From: Pseudomonadota bacterium
Lineage (GTDB): Bacteria > Myxococcota_A > UBA796 > SXON01
DNA length: 64,000 nt
Reading direction: 5' to 3'
Assembly: GCA_030685065.1 (NCBI GenBank)
Contig: JAUXQH010000001.1
Span: 62,001-126,000 of the forward strand
Positions 46,453 to 54,524 of this stretch are shown piece by piece. A program made the translations under genes and the position numbers. Each line of letters begins with the position of its first letter. The stretch's first letter is position 1. A model generated the notes under the pieces. That model did no database searches. It was not told the DNA's origin and was given only the letters and a program-made list of their open reading frames with translations.

Positions 46453-47493
46453 CTACCCCGCCCCGAGCAGGACCATGTGCACATCGCCGCCCGCGGTGTC
46501 CACGGCGATCCCGATGTCCGCCATGTCCCCGACCAGGGCGCCGCGGCCCTCGGGCGACCACCAGATCGACCCGACGCACGCCTCGACCGTGGCGCCGCGG
46601 CACTCCGCCGCTCCCACCGGCACGCCGATGAACCCGGCGGACCGGAGCTGCGCGCGGGCGTCCGCGAGCGGCTCCCCCGCCACGATGCCGCGGAGCCGCG
46701 CGCGGGCGACCGAGTCGAGGGCCGGATCGCGCGTGACGGCGGGGTAGCCGTAGGAGGCGCGCACGCGGTTCACGACGGCGAAAGCGCGGGTGAGCGGGTC
46801 CCCCGTGCCGACTTCGCAGCCGACGGGCGCCAGCTCGGGCGGGAGCTCGTCCACGTAGATCGGAAACGTCGCGATCGGAGCGAGCGGGCCACGCGCGGAG
46901 ATCATCCACTCGCCCGGGATGTCGGCCACGAACCGATCGTCGGTGTGGCGTAGGTCCCCGAGGGGGTCGCTCACCACCCAGTTCCCGGGGCCGAGCAGCA
47001 CCTCGTCATTCAGCGCCACGTCCCGCGGGATCGGCGGGAGCTCGCCCCCGGCCCGCGCGTCGAGGTGCTCGCCCACGAGGAGCACCCAGCGATCGACGTC
47101 GCGACCGCGTGCGCGTACGAGACCGATGTCCACGCGCCGCCCCTCCTGCTTTCGGGCCTCGGCGAGGAGGGTCTCGGGGACCTCTCCCTGGGGAACGGAG
47201 GCGCTGGCGCGCCCGAGCAACGGGTAGGGATAGCCGGCCTGCACCGCCATCCATCGGAGCCGGCAGGCATCCACCTTGTCGCCGTCCAGCTCGGCGAGCG
47301 CCGTCGCCGCCGCCACGCCGGAGAGGGTCTCGTCCCACGGCAGATCGTCGGACACCGCGGCGACCAGCGGGTCACGCGGGGTGCCGGGCGAGCGGGTGTA
47401 CCGGTCGGCGCGCGGCGAGGGCAGTACGGGCGTCACGTCGGGGTCTACGCGGAGCGCGCCGGTGGTCGCGCATGCGACGAACAAGAGGAGCAT
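46453..47493 (-). CDS. CAP/SCP-like lipoprotein, upstream paralogue
   Basis: 346 residues. The signal is very short (MLLLFVAC). Domain order matches the next gene: helical N-terminal part, a beta-rich module (RDVDRWVLLVGEHLDARAGG; LNDEVLLGPGNWVVSDPLGD), then a divergent CAP domain (RAFAVVNRVRASYGYPAVTR, DSVARARLRGIVAGEPLADA, VGDMADIGIAVDTAGGDVHM). CAP histidines and Glu are poorly conserved, so it may be non-catalytic. The next gene starts one base after its stop. Confidence 0.72.
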   Translation of the reverse strand: MLLLFVACATTGALRVDPDVTPVLPSPRADRYTRSPGTPRDPLVAAVSDDLPWDETLSGVAAATALAELDGDKVDACRLRWMAVQAGYPYPLLGRASASVPQGEVPETLLAEARKQEGRRVDIGLVRARGRDVDRWVLLVGEHLDARAGGELPPIPRDVALNDEVLLGPGNWVVSDPLGDLRHTDDRFVADIPGEWMISARGPLAPIATFPIYVDELPPELAPVGCEVGTGDPLTRAFAVVNRVRASYGYPAVTRDPALDSVARARLRGIVAGEPLADARAQLRSAGFIGVPVGAAECRGATVEACVGSIWWSPEGRGALVGDMADIGIAVDTAGGDVHMVLLGAG

Positions 47494-47588
47494 GATCCGC
47501 GCTGACTATCCGGCGGTTCCAGCACGGGCGCGTCCCCATTTGTGAAGCTGAGGGCAAGCGGGTTAGACGCCCCTCCCGGAGGTACGCC

Positions 47589-47867
47589 ATGGCGGATGTG
47601 GAAGTTGTCGGAGCGGAGATCGCGGACGGTCGCGTCAAGACGTTGCGCGTGCGGTTCAAGCACACCCCCGAGCGCGTCATCGACCGCGCCACCGGCCTCG
47701 CATGGCTCGCGGACGGCCACTCCCTGTTGACCTACGCGGGCCCCGCCCACCACGCCGAGCGCGGCCACGCCATCGAGCGGGTCGAGGTGGACGGCGAGGC
47801 GTTCCTGCGCACGGACACCAAGCCGATCGCGATGGACGAGCTTCGGTTTCCCACGGCGCATCACTAG
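47589..47867 (+). CDS. Small cytoplasmic protein, unknown
   Basis: 92 residues. GGAGG lies six bases before the ATG, a strong signal. Sequence looks like a small beta-rich domain (ADVEVVGAEIADGRVKTLRV) with a His-rich centre (YAGPAHHAERGHAIERVEVD) and a C-terminal H-H. No membrane segment. Family not recognised; metal binding is possible from the histidines. It is a lone plus-strand gene between two minus-strand operons. Confidence 0.75.
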   Translation: MADVEVVGAEIADGRVKTLRVRFKHTPERVIDRATGLAWLADGHSLLTYAGPAHHAERGHAIERVEVDGEAFLRTDTKPIAMDELRFPTAHH

Positions 47868-47903
47868 ACGCACGACCGGGAGCGCGCCGATCGGGCCGCC
47901 CCG

Positions 47904-50435
47904 TCAGTCCTGCCGCCGCCAGACCGTCACGAACGCGCCGGTGGCGAACAACGCCGAGAACCCGACGAGCGCCCCGCACAGGACCCACAGCGGCAGGCCC
48001 AGGTCGGAGGCGTCCGCCCCCTTCAGGCCGAGCTCGTAGAGGGGGCCCGTGATGCTCTGCACATCCCACTGGCCGGGCACCCGCGAGGCCTTCGCCACCT
48101 TCTTTCCCACCTTGAGGGTGGCGTCGAACGCGTAGCGCTGCGGATCGAGCCAGGTGAACAGGCGCGCGCCCGGCCGCATGTCGCGCAGCCCGACCAGCAG
48201 CGACGAGAAGGTGATCTGGGGGATGAGGAGCAGCGGCAGCGTGCCGACGGCGGCCTCGGAGGACGAGAACAGGCCGGACACGAAGAGCCCGAGGGTCATC
48301 CCGGCGAGGCCCGTGAGCGAGGCCACCCCCATGAGCGCGAGCGGGTTGAAACCGAATTCGCCCAGCCCGAACATGCCCCAGGCGAGCGCGGCCAGAAAGC
48401 AGCATTGCAGCACGGAGACGATGCCGAGCACGACCAGCTTGCTCCCGACGTACGCGCCCACGCGGACGCCCACGCGGCGCTCCCGCCGCCACACGACGCG
48501 ATCGCTGATGAGCTCGCGCACGGACACGCTCATGCCGAACCAGAGGCACGAGAGCGAGAGCATGAACAACATCGACGAGGTGGGCTCGGGGAACACCACT
48601 GCCATCACCAGCGCGAGGAACGGCGGTTGGGCGGCCAGCACCCAGAGCCCCGTGCGGTCACGCAGCTTGGTGCGGCCATACCGCTCGACCAGCGTGCGGA
48701 GCTGCATGGGCGTCGACGGCGGGCTGTGCGGCGTGGCCACACCCTCGTCCGCTTCCGTCGGGCGCATGCCGAGCTCGAGGAGCGCCTCGCGCGTGCGCAC
48801 CCAGGTGCGGTGCTCCCGGCTCTCGCGGTAGGCGAGGCCCCACTCCGCAGGAGTTTTCTCCTGGAAGCGGTTGAAGATCGCATCTGGCGTCGGCACGGAG
48901 AAGTACTCGCACGCGAGGGCCGGCGGACCGAACCACGCCACGCGACCGCCCGGAGCGAGCACCAGCAGGTGGTCCACCTGGGCCATGACCTGGGGCGAGA
49001 GGTCGTGCGTGACGAGGAACACGATGCGGCCGCGATCCGCCAGCTGGCGGACGAGGCGCACGATGTCCTGCGCGGCGCGCGGATCGAGGCCCGACGTGGG
49101 CTCGTCGAGGAACAACACCCGCGTCGACCGCGTGAGCAGCTCCTGCCCGAGGTTCACCCGCTTTCGCTGCCCGCCCGAGATGCCCCGCGTGATGGCGTCC
49201 CCGATCCGCGATCCCCGGATGTGCGGGATCCCGAGCTCGAGGAGCACACGGTCGACCTCCCCGAGCAGCACGGCATCGGGGGTATCGGAGGAGAAGCGGA
49301 GACGGCCCGAGTAGAACAGGCTCTCCTCGACGGTGAGCTCCGGCAGGACGATGTCGTCCTGCGGGACGACGCCCACGCGCGACCGGTCGACCGCGAGCAG
49401 CTCGTGAAAGTCCGCTCCGTCGAACAGCACCGCGCCGCTGTCCGCGCGGGTCACGCCCGCGATCGCGTTGAGCAGCGTGGTCTTCCCGGCCCCGGAGGGC
49501 CCGACCATCGCGATGACCTCGCCCGAGAAGACGGTGAAGCTCACGTCGTCGAGCAGCGACACGTCCCCGATCCGGCGGGTCAGCCGGCGGGCGGAGAGGG
49601 CGGTGAAGGTGCGCTCGCTGCGGGTGGTGAGGAGGCCCGCGACGGGATCGATCCGGGCCACGTAGGGGCCGATGCGGAGCTCGTCCTCCGGGCCCACGGG
49701 CGCGGAGGCGACGGGGCGGCCGTTGAGCACGGTCGGCCGGCCGCTCTCGCCGTCGACCACGCGCCACACGCCCTCGGACAGCACCAGATCGGCGTGCCGC
49801 AGGGCGACCTGCGGGTCGAGCAGGACGACGTCGGCGCCGGGCGAGCGCCCAATCCGCAGCCGCTCGCCGACGAGGGGCCACGTGCGGATTTCCTGCGGGC
49901 GCTCCCGGCGACGGAGCAGGGCCGCGAGCAGAACGGGGTCCACCCCGAGCTCCTCCGCCGCGTTCTCGACGCGCCGGGCAACAGCGGGCGCCAGGGCGCC
50001 GTCCGGCGCGAGCACGATGAGGAGCGCATCGACGAAGCGCAAGGCCTCGTCGGGCCCGTAGCAGGCGGCGAAGCCGCGCAGGTCCAGGGATGCAGCGTCC
50101 TGCTGCAGGAGCAGCCGGCCCGCCATCTCTCCGAAGCGGCCGACGAAGGCGTCGACCTCGTGACGATCGACCACGCCGCGGAATTCCGGCGCCGCGGCCA
50201 GCGCCACGAGCTCGGCGGCCTCCTCGGGGAGGAGGCCGGTGCGCAGGCAGACGGCCTCCCGGACGGCGGACACGACGCCCGCCACTTCCTCTCCACTCGG
50301 CGCCGCGACGCGCAGCAGCAGGCGTACGAGGTCGGCGGATCGCTGCACCACCTCGGGCGCGAGCTCGACCCCACGCGCGTGGAGCACCTCTTGATAGCGG
50401 GTCGCGAGGTGACGCCAGGTGGGATCTGCGGACAC
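47904..50435 (-). CDS. ABCG-like ABC transporter fusion with TerB-like and FHA domains
   Basis: 843 residues. Residues 1-190 are helical with a TerB-like pattern (RFVDALLIVLAPDGALAPAV). An FHA domain lies at about 200-275 (RLRIGRSPGADVVLLDPQVA). The ATPase (about 290-520) has Walker A GPSGAGKTT, signature GISGGQRKRVN and Walker B VLFLDEPTSGLD. A C-terminal ABC-2 permease of about six helices includes LIPQITFSSLLVGLRDM. FHA recognition of phosphothreonine suggests control by Ser/Thr kinases, abundant in myxobacteria. It is a half-transporter of the white/ABCG order; cargo unknown. Start is GTG; no strong Shine-Dalgarno. It follows a small secreted protein gene by five bases. Confidence 0.88.
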   Translation of the reverse strand: MSADPTWRHLATRYQEVLHARGVELAPEVVQRSADLVRLLLRVAAPSGEEVAGVVSAVREAVCLRTGLLPEEAAELVALAAAPEFRGVVDRHEVDAFVGRFGEMAGRLLLQQDAASLDLRGFAACYGPDEALRFVDALLIVLAPDGALAPAVARRVENAAEELGVDPVLLAALLRRRERPQEIRTWPLVGERLRIGRSPGADVVLLDPQVALRHADLVLSEGVWRVVDGESGRPTVLNGRPVASAPVGPEDELRIGPYVARIDPVAGLLTTRSERTFTALSARRLTRRIGDVSLLDDVSFTVFSGEVIAMVGPSGAGKTTLLNAIAGVTRADSGAVLFDGADFHELLAVDRSRVGVVPQDDIVLPELTVEESLFYSGRLRFSSDTPDAVLLGEVDRVLLELGIPHIRGSRIGDAITRGISGGQRKRVNLGQELLTRSTRVLFLDEPTSGLDPRAAQDIVRLVRQLADRGRIVFLVTHDLSPQVMAQVDHLLVLAPGGRVAWFGPPALACEYFSVPTPDAIFNRFQEKTPAEWGLAYRESREHRTWVRTREALLELGMRPTEADEGVATPHSPPSTPMQLRTLVERYGRTKLRDRTGLWVLAAQPPFLALVMAVVFPEPTSSMLFMLSLSCLWFGMSVSVRELISDRVVWRRERRVGVRVGAYVGSKLVVLGIVSVLQCCFLAALAWGMFGLGEFGFNPLALMGVASLTGLAGMTLGLFVSGLFSSSEAAVGTLPLLLIPQITFSSLLVGLRDMRPGARLFTWLDPQRYAFDATLKVGKKVAKASRVPGQWDVQSITGPLYELGLKGADASDLGLPLWVLCGALVGFSALFATGAFVTVWRRQD

Positions 50436-50440
50436 GCGCT

Positions 50441-50857
50441 CTACTTGTACGTCACCGCGGTCGAAACACCGGCCGTCTGCGTCGGGTCGTTCAGCCGCGA
50501 AGCGTGCACCGACATGTAGAACGTGTCCGTCACCGTCGGGATGTAGCTGAGCTTGGGCTCGCGATCGTTCGACGTGTCGGTGAGGAGCACGTTGCCCAGG
50601 GCGTCGTAGAGCACGAGATCGATGTTGGAGGCGTTCTCATCGCCACAGGCGAGGAAGCGGTACTCGTTCCCCGCGAAGAGCGTGACCATGTACACGCGGT
50701 GCGCGCCGCCGCTGAGCGTGGTGTTGGTCTGGCTGCGCACCTGGAACCCGGACGTGTAGCCGTCCCAGATCTTGGTGCGGAGGGCGGTCTCCGCGGACTC
50801 TTCATCCGCGAGGGCAGGAGCGGCGGCAAGCAGCGCGACAGAGAGGAGGGAAAGCAT
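50441..50857 (-). CDS. Small secreted beta-sandwich protein
   Basis: 138 residues. A signal peptide (LSLLSVALLAAAPALA) is followed by a pre-peptidase C-terminal-like domain: GGAHRVYMVTLFAGNEYRFL, ASNIDLVLYDALGNVLLTDT and YIPTVTDTFYMSVHAS. AAGGAG lies five bases before the ATG. It sits between the Ala-rich lipoprotein gene (nine bases upstream) and the FHA-ABC gene (five bases downstream), so the three form one unit. A periplasmic or surface partner of the transporter is possible. Confidence 0.82.
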   Translation of the reverse strand: MLSLLSVALLAAAPALADEESAETALRTKIWDGYTSGFQVRSQTNTTLSGGAHRVYMVTLFAGNEYRFLACGDENASNIDLVLYDALGNVLLTDTSNDREPKLSYIPTVTDTFYMSVHASRLNDPTQTAGVSTAVTYK

Positions 50858-50866
50858 GCGGGCTCC

Positions 50867-51727
50867 TTAGAGCAGCGTGAGGACGGAGTCGGTCTGCGCC
50901 TTGATCTCGGTCACGTCCGCGGTCGACAGCGCGGGCTTGGACGCGATCTCCTGAAGCTTCTTGAGCGTGGTCTCGAGCTGGCCGAGCACCTCCGCCGGGG
51001 CCTTGTCGGCGCCTTCGACCTGCACGTACTTGAGGAAGTACCCCGCGACCTGCGGCTGACGCAGGAGCGAATTGGCCGCTTCGATCTTCTGGCTGGTGAG
51101 GATGGCGTTGGAGATGAGGTTCGAGCCCTCGAGCCAGCTGCCGGCCTGGATGAGGGGGACGACACGCTCGCCGGCCTCGTACTTGATCTCGGGGATCATG
51201 ACGCCGTGCAGCTCGTCGAGCTCCTTGAGGAGCTCGTCGCGAGAGGCCACGTCGTTCATGATCTTGTTGTTCAGCTCGTCGATGGTCGCGGCGATGTCGG
51301 GACCGGCGCCGAGGGCGGTCATGCCGACCTTGACCTTCTCCAGACGAGCGACCAGCTGCTCCTTCGGGGCGTCCTTCACGGTGAGCAGGGCATCCGCGAG
51401 CAGCACGCCGGTCCGAACCGCCACGATGTCCTTGTTCGCGACGTCCATCTTGAACGCGCGGTCCGTGACCAGCGCGGAGAGTCCGCCCGCGACGCCGGCC
51501 TTCTCGAGCGCCTTCTGCATCTCGGCGGGCGAGGGCACCAGCGCGATGTTCTCCGCTTCCGCCCGCAGATCCGCCACGGCGATGGCCGTGGGGGGCACGC
51601 TCGGCGTGGTGTCGGGCGCGGGCGTCGGCTGCCCGTTGGGCTGCGCGGTGGCCTGGTCCTTTTCAGACGCCGTTTCTCCTCCACAGGCGAAGAGGGCGAG
51701 TGCGAGGAGCAAGGTCGTGGAGGGCAT
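50867..51727 (-). CDS. Helical lipoprotein, first gene of the FHA-ABC unit
   Basis: 286 residues. The signal ends L-F-A-C. A Pro/Thr/Gln-rich linker (residues 18-47) leads to an all-helical domain (ALVTDRAFKMDVANKDIVAV, RLEKVKVGMTALGAGPDIAA, ERVVPLIQAGSWLEGSNLIS). AGGAG lies seven bases before the ATG at 51727, which decides the start. It is probably a periplasmic protein anchored to a membrane. No family recognised. Confidence 0.82.
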   Translation of the reverse strand: MPSTTLLLALALFACGGETASEKDQATAQPNGQPTPAPDTTPSVPPTAIAVADLRAEAENIALVPSPAEMQKALEKAGVAGGLSALVTDRAFKMDVANKDIVAVRTGVLLADALLTVKDAPKEQLVARLEKVKVGMTALGAGPDIAATIDELNNKIMNDVASRDELLKELDELHGVMIPEIKYEAGERVVPLIQAGSWLEGSNLISNAILTSQKIEAANSLLRQPQVAGYFLKYVQVEGADKAPAEVLGQLETTLKKLQEIASKPALSTADVTEIKAQTDSVLTLL

Positions 51728-51782
51728 GCGAGGACTCCTGAACAGCGCGAGGGCGGCGGCCGGGTGGGCCCGCAAGGGTACG

Positions 51783-53252
51783 CTAGTCCGCCATGGTTGA
51801 CAAGCCGGGGGGAGCGCGCCGACCCTCCTCCGTGGCGGACAACTCCGGCCCTCGGCGTGCGACGCCCACCAGCCCCGCGGTCGCGACTTCGTACACCTTG
51901 GTGTCCGCGAAGCCCGCCCCCTCGAGGAGGCGCACCAGGGCGTTCGGACGCAAGCGCACCAGGGGCCAGGAGAGCACGTGCCGGAACACCGGATCGTCCG
52001 CCGAGGGCAGGAGGGCGTTCACGACGAGCGTCCCTCCGGGTGCGAGCACACCGCGGGCCCACCGGAACGCCGCCGCCGCCAGCCGCTCGGGCAGGTACTC
52101 GAGCAGGCCGTCCAGCACGACGATGTTCTGTGGGGCGTGGCGGATCAGCGAGCGCCCGAGGCAGAGCCCGACCAGGTCGTCCTGCACGAGGCGGAGCCGA
52201 ATGTCGCGCGCGCGGTGGGTGCTCGCCGCCTCGACCGCCGCGAGCGCGGCGCGGTTCCCGTCGACGCAGGTGAGCTCGCTCGGCATGCGCCCACTGAGCT
52301 GCGCGAGGAGCGCCGGAACGATGCCGCCGCTGGCGTTCACGACGAGGATGCGGAGCGGAGGGTTGGCGGGCAAGGACTCGAGCACGGTCTGGAGCGAGAG
52401 GGCGCCGCGCTCGCGGAAGCCGCGGGAGGTCGGGAGCCCGAGCAGCCAGGAATCCAGGATCTCACCCAGCGGACCATCCCCTCCCGCCTTGTTGGCGAGC
52501 AGGTGCGCCATGGCGCTCGGCACGCCGACGGTCCCCGTGTCCGCGCGATCGAGCGCGAGCTCGCCGAGATGGGAGCGCATCACGTACGGATGCAGCCCCG
52601 ACGCCACCACCTCGCCGGCGATCCGGCCGTCGTCCTCCGACATGCGGACCAGGGCCTCGCCCAGGGCCGCACCGAAGTTTCGGAACGCCGCTCCGAGCTC
52701 GCGCTCCGCGCCGGCGCGATCGCGGCGAATGAACGGCTCGAGCTGCATCAGGCGGGTGCGCAGCGCGTCCGCGAGCGCCTTTCCGTCCGCCGCGGCCACC
52801 TCGTTCGTGGGTCCCCGCGGGATCCCGCTCCCCCCGATCGACCCGGCGACCGCGGAGGACAGCACCGCCCGGCTCCGCTCCACCAGCATGCCGGCCACGA
52901 CCCGGTAGAATTCTGCCGCAAGATTCGCCTCCTGCTCCAGGAGGCGGATCAACGCCGCGCGGTCCCACCGCTGGCAGATGGCGCCGTCCGGCGAGCGCAC
53001 ATCGGCGCTCCGCACGCTGTCCTCGAGGAACGACATCTCCCCCACCACGCCGCCGCGGCCGATGACGTCGAGCACGATCACCGGCTGCGTGCGCGTGTCG
53101 ATCACCTCCAGCTCACCCTCGGCGACACGGAACACGTCACCCCCGCGCTCACCCCGGCGCAGCAGGAGTTCGCCCTTGGAGAGCCGGATGGTCGTCGCGA
53201 GGCCCACCAGTCGGTCGCGGTGGCGGTGGGAGAATCGTTCGAGGAAGTCCAT
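51783..53252 (-). CDS. Cyclic-nucleotide-binding domain fused to a SAM methyltransferase-like domain
   Basis: About 489 residues. An N-terminal cNMP-binding fold (residues 1-125: LSKGELLLRRGERGGDVFRV, VGEMSFLEDSVRSADV) is followed by a helical middle. The C-terminal Rossmann methyltransferase has motif I RILVVNASGGIVPALLAQL, ELTCVDGNRAALAAVEA, IVVLDGLLEYLPERLAA and APGGTLVVNALLP. Motif I lacks the usual G-x-G-x-G. The cNMP phosphate-binding cassette is weak, so ligand identity is open. The fusion suggests methyl transfer controlled by a nucleotide or redox signal. No Shine-Dalgarno; start chosen at the ATG nearest the family-like N-terminus. It lies 55 bases upstream of the helical lipoprotein gene. 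Confidence 0.8.
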   Translation of the reverse strand: MDFLERFSHRHRDRLVGLATTIRLSKGELLLRRGERGGDVFRVAEGELEVIDTRTQPVIVLDVIGRGGVVGEMSFLEDSVRSADVRSPDGAICQRWDRAALIRLLEQEANLAAEFYRVVAGMLVERSRAVLSSAVAGSIGGSGIPRGPTNEVAAADGKALADALRTRLMQLEPFIRRDRAGAERELGAAFRNFGAALGEALVRMSEDDGRIAGEVVASGLHPYVMRSHLGELALDRADTGTVGVPSAMAHLLANKAGGDGPLGEILDSWLLGLPTSRGFRERGALSLQTVLESLPANPPLRILVVNASGGIVPALLAQLSGRMPSELTCVDGNRAALAAVEAASTHRARDIRLRLVQDDLVGLCLGRSLIRHAPQNIVVLDGLLEYLPERLAAAAFRWARGVLAPGGTLVVNALLPSADDPVFRHVLSWPLVRLRPNALVRLLEGAGFADTKVYEVATAGLVGVARRGPELSATEEGRRAPPGLSTMAD

Positions 53253-53338
53253 GCGCGGCGACACTAGCACACCGCACCGTTCCGCACCGCGTGGAGGGCG
53301 CGTCGGCTTGGGGTTGCAGTAGGCTGCCGAGAGCCCGA

Positions 53339-53363
53339 GGTATCGGTTAGGAGCCCCGATACC
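53339..53363 (+). promoter_or_regulatory. Leader hairpin directly before a ribosome binding site
   Basis: GGTATCGG (53339-53346) pairs with CCGATACC (53356-53363) over a 9-base loop. GGAG of the next gene begins at 53364, the very next base. The stem could modulate ribosome access, or be an operator for a dimeric repressor in the 122-base gap between divergent genes. Confidence 0.45.
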
Positions 53364-53374
53364 GGAGACTCCCC

Positions 53375-53953
53375 ATGCAAGAGGTCGACAGGCTCATCGA
53401 GACGCTCCGAAAGGCGTCGTACAAGGAGCGGGAGCCCATCAAGGCCCAGCTCACGGCGCTCGCGACCGGCGCCAACGGGCCCGCCGTGCGGGACCACATC
53501 GACGCGAAGCGGCGCGGCGAGCTGCTCGAGGTGCAGTGGGAGCTGGAGGAGGTGCTCGAGGCCGCCACGCCCAAGAAGCCCGAGGAGCCGAAGAAGGCCG
53601 AGGAGCCCGCGCCACCCGCCGAGCCGGCCGCGGACCCGAACCGCCCCCTCACCGCGAAGGACCTCGTGGTCGTCTACGACGATCCGCGCGGGCTCATGCT
53701 GCACAAGGCCAAGGTGGGGGACCGCTGGTTCGCCACGCAGTTCGACCAGCGCACGGGGCAACCGCAGACGTTCGAGCTGCAGGCCGCCGAGATCGCGCAG
53801 CTCAAGACCCAGCTCGCGGGCAGCCCGTACTGGGTGATCGGGGCGCCCGGCGCTCCGGTCGTGGCCGGCGCTGGCGCGGCGGGCCCGGTGAAGGCCGCCG
53901 CGGGCCCGGGCCCGCTCGTGAAGGGCATGTCCGGGAAGCCGGGCGGCCGGTGA
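53375..53953 (+). CDS. Hypothetical protein with coiled coil and small beta domain
   Basis: 192 residues. An N-terminal helical region (MQEVDRLIETLRKASYKERE) followed by a Pro/Glu/Lys linker, a compact beta domain (AKDLVVVYDDPRGLMLHKAK, VGDRWFATQFDQRTGQPQTF) and an Ala/Gly/Pro-rich tail. GGAG lies seven bases before the ATG. No signal peptide. It is followed after 10 bases by the C_GCAxxG_C_C-type gene. Function unknown. Confidence 0.75.
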   Translation: MQEVDRLIETLRKASYKEREPIKAQLTALATGANGPAVRDHIDAKRRGELLEVQWELEEVLEAATPKKPEEPKKAEEPAPPAEPAADPNRPLTAKDLVVVYDDPRGLMLHKAKVGDRWFATQFDQRTGQPQTFELQAAEIAQLKTQLAGSPYWVIGAPGAPVVAGAGAAGPVKAAAGPGPLVKGMSGKPGGR

Positions 53954-53963
53954 AGCGAACCGC

Positions 53964-54482
53964 ATGAGCGAGGGGCCGTCCAACGCCGAGCGCCGTGCCG
54001 CCTACGCTGCGGAGGCGCGCGCGCGGGCCGAGGCCCTCTATGCGGGCGTGCTCACGCCGCACCGCTCCTGCGGCATCGCCCTGGCGGAGACGTTCGGGCT
54101 CCCCACCCCGAGCTACCAGGCGCTCCGCAAGGGCGGCCTCACCGGGGCTGGACCTTGCGGGGCCATCGCGGCGGGGCTGCTGGTCCTCGGCGAGCTGCTG
54201 GGGGACCCCTCCCCCACCGGCCCCCCCACGGACGCGTTGAAGGAGGCCGCCGGGCGCTACCGGGAGGCCATCGCCGCGAAGATCGATCTGGCGGTCGACA
54301 CCGCGTGCAACGACCGCACCGCGCGGTTCCCCACTTTCGCGAGCCCCGCGCGCCTCGCGTACTGCACGTCGCTCGCGGCGGTCGTCGCCGAGACCGTGGC
54401 CGAGGTCCTCTGGGATGCCGGGGCCGCCCACGGCCACGTGCCGCCGGCGGTGCCGCCCGCGCCCTGGGGATCGACGGGCTGA
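53964..54482 (+). CDS. C_GCAxxG_C_C-type protein (putative redox-active)
   Basis: 172 residues. Conserved Cys pattern: PHRSCGIALAETFGLP, then GGLTGAGPCGAIAAGLLVLG, VDTACNDRTARFPTF and RLAYCTSLA. This matches the C-GCAxxG-C-C family of small cysteine proteins often linked to redox or thiol chemistry. It ends 42 bases before the APC transporter and may be co-transcribed with it. An interrupting hairpin precedes the transporter start. Confidence 0.78.
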   Translation: MSEGPSNAERRAAYAAEARARAEALYAGVLTPHRSCGIALAETFGLPTPSYQALRKGGLTGAGPCGAIAAGLLVLGELLGDPSPTGPPTDALKEAAGRYREAIAAKIDLAVDTACNDRTARFPTFASPARLAYCTSLAAVVAETVAEVLWDAGAAHGHVPPAVPPAPWGSTG

Positions 54483-54504
54483 GGGCCTGCCCCGGCGCGA
54501 CACG

Positions 54505-54523
54505 GGCGGGATAGCATCCCGCC
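54505..54523 (+). promoter_or_regulatory. Strong hairpin immediately before the APC transporter start codon
   Basis: GGCGGGAT (54505-54512) and ATCCCGCC (54516-54523) form a perfect 8-bp stem with a three-base AGC loop, one base before the ATG at 54525. No Shine-Dalgarno is visible outside it. It may terminate the upstream gene, block translation until opened, or be a protein operator. Confidence 0.55.
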
Positions 54524-54524
54524 G

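Noticed and set aside
43956..46631. An 891-codon open frame on the plus strand
   Set aside because: It is antisense to a radical SAM enzyme with its Cys triad and to the CAP-domain gene.
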